In this document: piece after piece, positions 55,200 to 64,000 of the stretch | How the letters are laid out: each line of letters begins with the position of its first letter | Numbering within the stretch: position 1 is the first letter of the stretch | DNA from: Lactarius indigo | Lineage: Eukaryota; Basidiomycota; Agaricomycetes; Russulales; Russulaceae | Direction: 5' to 3' | Assembly: GCA_025766275.1 (NCBI GenBank) | Contig: JAFKAC010000016.1 | Span: forward strand, 806,001 to 870,000 | Length of the DNA: 64,000 bases | Position numbers and translations under genes: made by a program | The notes under the pieces: generated by a model | The model's input: only the letters and a program-made list of their open reading frames with translations | What the model was told of the DNA's origin: nothing | Databases searched by the model: none

Positions 55200-56660
55200 C
55201 GCTACTCTCCTTCCGAGTCAGGATGAGATGGTTGCTTCCTTTCCCGACGTCGACGCGTCAACCTCGAAGGACGTACTTGCGTCATTGGGATGTGGGGCAC
55301 CGTGACAGGGCCCTCCTTGTATTCATTCTAATGGCCCCACCTGATCCTCGAATACTCTACGAAACTGCTCTTGCGGCATTCTACCCTTGATTCTACCCAA
55401 GTTTTGATCCGCTCGCCACCTGTCTCACAACATATGGCCGAGGCGGGTCCCTTCCTGGGAATCCTGGCTGAAATCCACATGCCAGATTCCCTTTCCTCCC
55501 TCACCTCTCTTGTAAGTTGCAACCCGAACTGCTAATGGTTTACCTTTAACTCCACCACTTCTTGCCGATCCAGATGTCTTTAACACTGTTGACCAGCTGA
55601 CCGATGCCCAACAGCGCGTCGTCGAACTTAAAGTCAACGACTCCCCTCTCCCCTCCCCGCATCTCCGTGCCCGTGCTTGGGGCTACGCAAGCTCACTTGG
55701 TTAGGTCACAGAGTACGATAATCCTCCACCAAAAATATTCGCCGAGCCCCCGCTGTCCCGCCCAGCGAGCACCGACCTTCCCAGAAGCTTGAATGCCGGT
55801 GGCGTTGTTTTTCGCTCCCACACTGGATAGCGGCTGCCACAGACGGGATCTCACTAGTCACTGGCGACAGTTGCGCTGGCTCCGAAAGAACACGTCACTC
55901 ATATATCGACGGCCTACAATCTCACCTCCGATTATCACAGACAGTCCCGAGGTTCTCCGTCGATTTTACAAAGGCCATATGCCCGATGCCAGAAGCGGTT
56001 TTACTGCTAGGACCGACGATAGCGCGTACAACTACGGTAGCGATGGAATCGAGAGCCAGGGTGCTTCCGGTGGCGGAGGTGTCCAAGCTCGCCCATAGAG
56101 AAGAGCCTGCAACAGCGAGAGTGGAGTCGGTACGTATTCCGAAGTACAGCCTGAGAAATCTGTGTTCTGGATCACTCCAGGTTGTTTCAGTAGAAGTGAC
56201 GACGGCTGCGACGCAATAGTTGCAGCCAATTAGCATGCCACGCTGTCGTGGTCATCGGTTCTCAGCCTCAGATAAGGGCTGGCGGGATGTTGAGCGGGCT
56301 CATTATGGCATATCGCGCTGTCAGTTCTGCTGTTAGATGGACCATTAGTAGTTATTACTGAGATAGTACAAAGGAGTTAGTTAAGACAATGAAAGCTTCG
56401 ACTTGCATTTGGTGCAGAATGTGTCGGACCACTGTCGGACCTCCGTGTGGCTGTGCCAGCGCTCCGCAGTGAGACGCTCGAATATTGCTGTGGTATATGC
56501 GTTTCCTCTTGTCTGCCCTTTTCCAGTGATATTCTGACTTCGAATTCTATCCATCTTCGCTTACTCCGGCCCAGAACTGGGACTTCTTGAGGCGGAATCT
56601 GCGGTCTGGTGAGTTACATTTTTTCTTTTTTCTTTTCCCGCGCTCAAGCATAGACGAGCT
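55200..56660 (+). pseudogene. Degraded VTS1-like remnants, unit D
   Basis: Parallel to 33640-35040: CAGGATGAGATGGTTGCTTCC near 55221, CCGATGCCCAACAGCGCGTC near 55602, ACAACTACGGTAGCGATGG near 56027, TTTCAGTAGAAGTGACGACGG near 56186, and TTCTGACTTCGAATTCTATCC near 56533. No solo LTR at the site occupied in units A and E. No coding potential. Confidence 0.55.
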
Positions 56661-56959
56661 ATACAGTAGTACCGTCACACAAGATGTCCTCGCTCGGGCT
56701 TCCCTTGGGCCCAGCTGAACGTCCCCTGTTCAAGGTCCGACAGTGAACACCGCTTGCTTGTCCAGTCCTCCGTCCGCTCTCGGTCACCGCATCACAGAAC
56801 TTCAGCCACGCCCTGCCTCGCTGAGGAGGGCCTGCCAGCGGACGCCCAACAAACGAGCTGAATCGAAAAAACAAGTATGCGCTTGCCTCTTGTTTTTTTC
56901 TCTTCTTCCTTGCAACCCGAGCGTATACACGGTCTACTCTTCCAAAATAGTTCCAACAG

Positions 56960-59209
56960 ATGCCCACGCTCAGGCCTTCCCCCAGCCCAAGTTCCGACTC
57001 ATCCCTGTGCAAGGTCAGAACGTCAAGAACCCCAGCGCATGCTCGTCCATGGGCTCCGCCGCCTGCCCCTCGACCGCTGCAGCGCAGGGCGTCAGTATCG
57101 CCTCGCCACGCCCTGGAGGCGGACCCCCCTAGCGGGCGCCCGACCAGTGAGCTCCTAGCGCCACCTTTCAAACCCCAGAAGGTGGGCGATTTCCCCCCTT
57201 ATCAGTTTTTTTTCTCCTCAACTGACGCTCTTGGATGCCAGTGGTTTTAGAACTTTCATCATTATGGAGTCACGCTGGTGAGTGACCCCTGATTTGCTTG
57301 TCATCGTGATGGCCCACGTTTTGTTCTCCTCTTTAGGAAGAGATGGCTGCTGCCTCTCTCGACGTCGATGTTAAGGAGGAACTCAGTGCCATGGAACAAT
57401 GTGAGTACCTCGATACCTATTCCATTCTGATGATCTCACTTTCCCCCAGGGTTCAAGGTTCTCTCCGAAGCAGAGCGCACAATACAGTCTTTTATAACAT
57501 TCTATTCCAGTTCAGATCCGCTTCTTCACCACCGTCCTGCAACAAATGGCCGGGCTGACCTCGTGATTGCTCTTCTGAGCCCGGCTGTCGAGGTTTCCAA
57601 TGCAGAGCCAGATGGAAGCCAAGCTTGCAAGTATGAATCTCAATCTGCCGGACTCAAGTCCACTATGCCCGGTTCCCCCATCGCCCGCACCTTCAACACC
57701 AGCGCCACGAACCGTCGATCTCTCGCCTTCGACTCGTCATCGTCTTTCCTATCCCCAGATACCGCCAACACTGGCGGGAACCCGAGCGACTCCGTAGCTA
57801 CGCTCGCGTAAAAGCACGCTAAACTCGAGCCGCCGGCAACGCGGCGCATCGCATTTCTGCGCCGGCGCTCGCCTCGAGCAGAGATCGTGGGACCTGGGCT
57901 GGCGTCCTTGATCAGGTCACGGAATGAGACAACTCCCCTACTCGAGAGATATCCGTCGAGCCCCGGTCGTCCCGTCCGCATAGCATAGCACCGACTTTTC
58001 TGGCCTCTCCACCGGCTCTACTTTCCACTCTCCCCACCCTGATTGCGGTGCCGCTCCCAGCGGTCTAGACGGTTTGTCCCCCGTCGTCAGCGACAGCTAG
58101 GCCAACATAGTGAACGCGTTGCTCCTGCCCATGTTCCAGAAGACTTCTTTGAACAATAGCAATACGGGTCAAACTGTCGACCCCATCGCCGTCAAGCTGA
58201 ACAACCTATGGTAGCAGTAACGCCCCGCGCCTCCACGGTCCCGACGAGTTCCACAGGCCCTCCAAGGGCCACGTACACGACAGCAGCCAGCGGATCCATT
58301 CTCATCAACAACGGCGATCTTATCCAGACATGTCATGCGCCCGGTGTTGGCCGTGTTCAAAGTGGCGCGTCAAGGGGCTTGCGTAACCGTGGCGGCGGAG
58401 GCACTTGGTGCTCAAAGCCCCGCTCTCTTAAATACGTCTGGCGGAAGCGACGATAGAAGCAACGCAATGGCTGCCGCGCTGGTGGGTCTCGGGATGGGGG
58501 TCGGCTGATTCAACCTCGGACTAACCTCTCCCGGGCTGGCCGGGATGCCTAACGGACTCGACATGGCGCAACTCACGCAGCTGAATGGGATGAACAAGAT
58601 GAATCCGTTCAACATGAATACGAATATGCTGAGCCTGGCCGCGATGGCGTGTCACCCGAGGCGGAGCTACTCGCACCGCAGATCGCCGCTGATGGAGGAG
58701 GATTTGGCCAACCTGGGCTCGGCGTCGGTGCGGGCCTCGGTTCATTCGGAGGGCTGCAGGGGGGCATGGGTAGTAACGGCCTGCGCGGCAGCTCCGGGCG
58801 GTCCGGAGGACGTTCCGGACTTAGGTGGTGGTAGCGGCAGTGCCAGCGGCAAAGGTGGACCGGCAGGGAACGGCGGCGGCGGCGAAGCGAAGAAGGACGA
58901 AGAAGATTTCGAGCCGGCGGTGCTGAGCGACGTGGCTGCGTGGCTGCGCACATTCCGGTTGCACAAGTACACGCCGAATTTCGAGTGCATGACGTGGAAG
59001 GAGATGGTGATAATGGACGAGCAGGCACTCGAGGCGCAGGGCGTCGCGGCGCTCGGTGCGCGTAGGAAGATGCTCAAGACGTTCGAGGTGGTCCGTCGGA
59101 AGATGGGGATCGACGACCCGACTGCGCCCCCCGCCTCCGCCTCCACCGTCGTTGTCATCTGGCGGACCGGGCTCGACTGGGAGTGGTGGTGGACTATCCT
59201 CCGCGTAAT
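56960..59209 (+). pseudogene. VTS1-like SAM-domain gene, unit E (broken)
   Basis: Full-length counterpart of the window-truncated unit A copy. Exon 1 (56960-57181) starts ATG CCC ACG CTC AGG and ends CCCCAGAAG before GTGGGCG, a weakened donor. Exon 2 is degraded (TGGATGCCAGTGGTTTTAGAAC has an in-frame TAG). From 57262 on it equals unit A, with the same deletion, premature stop and C-run frameshift. The SAM region at about 58925-59110 reads VAAWLRTFRLHKYTPNFE and ARRKMLKTFEVVRRKMG. Only a few bases differ from unit A over 2 kb. Confidence 0.8.
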
Positions 59210-59997
59210 ATAAAGGAAAAATCTGGTTTCTTTTTTTCTTTTTTGGTTGTTGCGAACTAAAACGAAAAAAGCAGAACCACGCTCTCTTCTCTCTCTTCGC
59301 ATTATGTCCGCCCCCCTTTTTTTTACTAGTACCGTCTCTGGACTTGTGATTCCTATCTAATTTCTTTCCGCATTCACGAAAAACGTCGGGATTGTCATTT
59401 TTTCTTTTCGTATCGGTGGTAGTGGGGGAGGGGCCTTTCCTCAATTCCTACGAACCTCGAGGGGTTGCGCTCAGCGTAAAGTATTTGTACCCTCAGCGCT
59501 TGTACTCCTTTTCTTCCCCATCTTTTTTTTCTTTTGTATTTAGCTTTAAATTGTGTATGATACGAATATATTTTTATACATCGCTTCTAACCAAAAATGT
59601 TAGTTTCTTCGCGAGTGTTACCTGGGGTACAGTATGGCGTATTTCAGGCTCTATGGTGACGCGGCTCTCTCTGCCTGGCTTATGGATCCGAATAGGCCCT
59701 TGTCGCGTACCATGAAGCTTATCGCTTACGGCTCGGACCAAGGCTCGGACGTGTCACGTGATTGGAAATCACATAATTTTTGTTATCTCGTAGAGTACAT
59801 ACATATAACATACGAAGTCATCTGCATACTCTGGGTCGTCCCATCGAAAGAGAAAAGAAAGCAAATGAAAATACTGTCTGTAGAAACTGTGTCTTTGGAG
59901 AATGAGGTGTGCCGTGACAAAGGTGCGATGGATTCAAAGGGGAGGGACGGGCGTTGTTAGGTCACACTGGGATCTCGTTGGATGTCAGAATCCCTAG

Positions 59998-62900
59998 CTA
60001 TTGGGGGTGCGGTACTGTGACAGTGGTGGACGGTGCGACAGAGTCTGGCGCGCGCGGATAACTGTGCTTGGTGACAAGACTGTCAAGTTGGAGAGGTGTC
60101 ATCGAGAAGTTCAAAATGCCTAGGTCCTGGTGCCAGACTCCAGAGTGATCACGCACGAGGTGTAGTTGGAATAGATCATCGTGTCCTGGTTTCCACTCGA
60201 AGTCTCTACAATATGAGCACAATATTCGATATCCGTGCTTGTCCCTAAGGTGACGATCGAGTCCTTTCTTCTCACTGAAACTGGCATGACAGATGTGGCA
60301 TAGCTCAAATCGCACATTAACTCGTACGGGACGGCCTGAGCGCGATCGTAATTTGATGAACGACAGTAGACAGTCCCACGACGGCTCATTCATCGCCATA
60401 GGATTCTCTATATAAAGGTGCAGCAGGTTAGGGAGCACAGTGGTATGCCCCTCCTCGGCCAGGCTCAGAGCACACAAGATAGTCGTCGTCAATTCTTCAG
60501 CCACCCGAAGGTCTGTTACGGCACCAAATACGCGGATAGGTTCCAGCCATTGTTCACCATTCACGTCATCCTGCCCACTGGATGACCGGGTCATATTGAT
60601 TCGTAGATTGTTTACACCGGGTAGGAATGGGGAAAATTGGTCACAAACTTGAGCCATTGAGGACAACTGCCAGTCCAACCGCTTGCACGATATTTGTAAT
60701 CGAAGACCTGTAGAAGATCCCAAGCTGGTAAACGAGATGGAAATGGCATCTCCGGAAGTTCGAATCTCTGCTTGACCGAGTGTCGTCGGTATTCCGGTCC
60801 GCTCGATGAATCGCCCAAGTTCCGAAGCGTCCATCGTGGGTTGGCTAAACAATGTGAGGTCGATATCCCCGAGATCAGGTGCATCGATTCTGGCCACCAG
60901 ACTGTCCAAGTATTTGCTGGTTCCTCGATATTTGAGAGACGTAAGAGCGGGGAGAACAACCCGTTCCCCTGGTGGCGGAGGCAAGATGAGGTAGTTTCGG
61001 CGGGGTGGAAGGGAAAGGAAATGCAGTGAAAGTGTTTCAAGTTGGGTCATCCCGGACAACGCATTCGCAAATGCTTCTGGTGAAAAATAGCCAGAACTAG
61101 GAATTTCGTGGAGCTGAATATATACGAGGTTATGGGAGGGAGAAAGTAGTTGCGGCAATGAGGGAAACCCAATCCTGGTTGAGTGTAGTGTACGGATGCG
61201 ATGGCCCCACCGAAATGTGCTGGGCAGGATCAGCTGCATGTTATCTTGGGACAGAAGAACAAGCTCTTCCAGTTCCGAAAGTGGCTCGGAGATTGTGGAA
61301 AGTTTATCGAGGAGCAAGCTGGTGACGGTGAGGCTGATGGAGCTAACACGATCAGATTGCTTCAATGCGGCAATGACATTGTCATCATCCTCGGGAGCCG
61401 GAGGATCGAGATTTGGAAATCCCCCGTATTGTACCACGATGGGCAGGGTCGGCCAACAATCTAGAGCATTCAAAACAGGAGTGCCTAGTGTAAAGTAGAG
61501 TCGAAGATTTAGGCCCAGAGGTGATGTGTGTACGATGCGTCGCCATCTTTGGCACACATACGTGAGTGTAGGCCAAGCTCGCAGAGTGGAATCCAGGTAA
61601 TAACGAAATACGTTCAGAAGTATGTCGTCGCAGAGCACTTCAATCGTCACCTGCCGAGAAAGAGGTCCTATTTTAAACGAGTTAGCGAGTGGTGGCGGTG
61701 GCACCGGGAATACGTCATACCTGTTCCACGCAGTTCATATTCCACTGCTATAGGATGGCCAGAGAGCCGGCGTGAAGTCATGAATGTCACCACGGCCTCC
61801 CTCAAAGGCGCATGACGTGGCCCAGACTGCGCTATATAGAGCATGTGCAGGGAAGGCATCACAGTTTTGCCCCCCCCGTCTGGTAGTTGCAAAGCACGCA
61901 CGATGTTCGTCAGGAGATTTCCAGGGACATGAAACCATTGTACACTTGTGAATGAGTTGAAAAGGTCTCGCCATTCACTATCTCCTCGTCCTAATGGTCG
62001 CGACGTATTGACGCGTAAATCCTCCACATTGAAAAGGGAAGCGGAAAGATGAACGCAGACTTGTGTCATGAATAATAGCTGCTCGCTCGATGACTTGCAG
62101 AATAATTCCAATTTGAGGCGAGTGGGAGCTCCTGGCTGTATCAAGGAAATAGAGATGGCGCTCTCAGAAAATAGAATGTGTGCTTGACGGAGCGACTTGT
62201 GCATTCCTATCCGATCGACGAATTCGCGAATATTTGGGAAATTGATTGATTTGATATTTAAGAATGTGAGTTCAATGTCCCAGAGACTAGGAGCATCGAT
62301 TCTGGCTACAAGGCATTCCAAGTACCGGGAAATTCCTCGAAGATCAAGACGGGTAAGAACAGAGAGAACAGCACGTCTCCTGGACCGTGGGATTCGGGCA
62401 TGGTAATAATAATCAGTAGTAGAGAAGAAATGGAGCGAAAGTGATTGAAGCTGTGCCATCCCGGACAAGGCATTCGTGAGCGCTTCTGGTAGGAACTGCC
62501 AAGAACCCAAAACTTCGTGAAGCCGAAGGTCCACGAGATTCCTGGAAGAATGAAGAAGCTGAAGGAGTCCGGGAATTACGACACTAGTCGAATGGAGACA
62601 ACGAAGCCGTGGACCCCATTGAAAAGAGCTAGGCAAGGTCAGCTGCACTTCATCTTGAGACAGAAGAACGAGGTCTTCCAGCTCCGAAAACGGCCTCTCG
62701 ATCGAGGATAGCTTTTCCAGGAGTGAGCTAGCAACGGTGAGGCTGATAGAACTAACACGACCAGATTGTTTAAGTGCGGCCACGATGTTGTCTTCGTCTT
62801 TGGGAGCTGGGGGGCCGAGCTCTAGAGATCCTCCATACTGTACAACGATAGGCATGCCGGGCCAGCAGCGTAGAGTCTTCGATACAGGCGCCCCGTGGGT

Positions 62901-63262
62901 GCAGAAGATTCGAAGGTGTAGAGCCTGCTGAGATGAAAATACGATACGTCGCCATCTGCGACATATGTGCACAAGCCTAGGCCAATGTTGTGGAGAGACA
63001 TCGAGATAATAACGAAATGTTTTCAGTAGCATATTGTCTGAAAGCTCCCCGATCGTGACTTGTAGAGAAAATGAAAAGTTAGCTAGAGGCACGGGTATTG
63101 GCAGGAGGTGTACTACCTCTTCCAGGGAGCTCGCTTGACGTGGTAATGATTTCGTGGGACGATATGGATCGGCTATGGGCAAGCGTATTGAGATATCTGC
63201 GACATTGACTGTCACGTCGAGCGGAAGTGAAGGTGCTAAATTGCTTACTTTTGAGAGTGCAT
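59998..63262 (-). CDS. Double F-box/LRR protein with C2H2 tail, unit E
   Basis: Model: complement(join(59998..61667,61721..63058,63117..63208,63249..63262)), 1037 residues, the same exon sizes as unit A. Module 1 F-box (VTIGELSDNMLLKTFRYYLD) and module 2 F-box (VTIEVLCDDILLNVFRYYLD), LRR regions, and the C-terminal fingers CHICHASF...HLRDKH and CSYC...HLVRDH are all present. Compared with unit A there are about a dozen and a half residue changes, concentrated in module 2. Several equal the unit D residues (NSFK, QLILPS, GFPSLPQ, ASELGRF), which suggests gene conversion. Likely SCF substrate receptor; target unknown. Confidence 0.82.
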
Positions 63263-63369
63263 GAGGGGAGAAACGAACTGGACAGCTGTTGTTGTTGTAT
63301 CCTTATTGTAGAACACGAAGGAACACGAAATTATCACACGCATGTCAGCTTAGGCTATGCACGCTGCAT

Positions 63370-64000
63370 ACACATGGCATTGTCCCGCCACAACCGCTTC
63401 AAATCCGCAATTATCTCCTTTACGCGCTGTCAGGAAGAGATGGTTACTTCCTCTCTCGACGTCAGTCCCAAAGGACGTACTTGTGCCATCAGAACATGGG
63501 GCACAATTATGTATTCTAATGACCCACCTGGTATAGAGATTTGCGGAGGCAGGCAGCCGGATAGGTGAACAATGTGTGAGTGGGAGTCATGAGGAGAGCG
63601 TATACTCGCTCCTCTCTCTTAGATATTATTCATAGATAACCGTTTAACTACGGTATTATTATAATTATCTAATACCTCGGTCTAGCCTCGGTTTGCCGGA
63701 CTATGTCCGTTCCAGGCTAAATCCCAACACCTGGTCCTCGGGTTCTCTACGAAAACGAGTATTACTCTTTACGGCCGTATGCGGCGTTCTACCCAAGTTT
63801 GGATCCGCTCCCCCCGCCACTCGTCTTGCCAAAGCAGATCCGAGTCCCTTCCTGACTCAAACCTGCCTTTCCAGATTCCCTCTCCTCCCACGCCTTTCTT
63901 GTAACGACCTGAGCCACCAATCGCTTTCCTTTGACTCCACCCAGTCTTACCTTCTCTGAATATCGCCAACACCGTCACGTCACCTTAGGTCACCTTAAAC
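63370..64000 (+). pseudogene. Degraded VTS1-like remnant, unit E (cut by window end)
   Basis: Equivalent of 5965 onward in unit A: AGGAAGAGATGGTTACTTCC near 63432 and TATCGCCAACACCGTC near 63960. Interrupted by the same solo LTR as in unit A. It continues beyond the window. Confidence 0.6.
63532..63729 (-). mobile_element. Solo LTR, 198 bp (unit E)
   Basis: Same element and same CCTGG duplication (63527-63531 and 63730-63734) as at 6073-6270, so it was present before the A/E duplication. Confidence 0.7.

Larger units (their letters stand above)
57261..64000. repeat. Segmental duplication, copy 2 (pairs with 1-6541)
   Basis: Direct repeat of the window start. It keeps the 228-bp segment near 59584-59811 that copy 1 lost, and lacks 29 bp near 63377. 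The F-box exon 4 is more diverged than the flanking VTS1 part and carries bases typical of unit D. Confidence 0.9.

Overview
This is eukaryotic nuclear DNA from a filamentous basidiomycete, most likely an agaricomycete. The reasons are short 40-65 nt GT..AG introns, agaricomycete-type F-box/LRR proteins, a Plavaka-type transposase with its partner ORF, and fungal Copia elements. A Rhizoctonia/Ceratobasidium-like source fits the general look, but that is a guess from memory.

The window is an array of five decayed copies (A-E) of one module: a VTS1-like SAM-domain gene on the plus strand, a large F-box gene on the minus strand, then older, more degraded VTS1-like remnants on the plus strand. 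Unit A is about 1-8880, B about 8885-35100 (swollen by insertions), C about 35100-42290, D about 42290-56680 and E about 56690-64000. Units A and E are nearly identical and form a long direct repeat cut by both window edges. Every VTS1-like copy is broken. By contrast the F-box gene is open in A, C, D and E. Splicing what look like two neighbouring ORFs through one short intron gives a single protein of about 1030-1057 residues with two F-box/LRR modules and a C-terminal C2H2 tail, in frame in all four copies.

Mobile DNA is layered on this array. Unit B carries a MITE, a truncated Copia element and a 17.5-kb terminal-inverted-repeat transposon (15490-33028) that splits the unit B F-box gene. 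This transposon has 2-bp GG target duplications, GACTTT-rich subterminal repeats and two intact-looking divergent genes: a Plavaka (CACTA-like) transposase and a 732-residue protein of unknown function. Around this core are truncated, intron-containing fragments of a PDR-type ABC transporter (left, reading left) and of a Cch1-type calcium channel (right, reading right). This gene-capturing giant transposon is the most notable item. Unit D carries a complete Copia element (43755-50142) inside its VTS1-like gene, and that element was later split by a foreign 509-bp solo LTR. Units A and E share a 198-bp solo LTR.

There are no operons. The coherent stories are the F-box family, with signs of conversion between units D and E, and the transposon's divergent gene pair.
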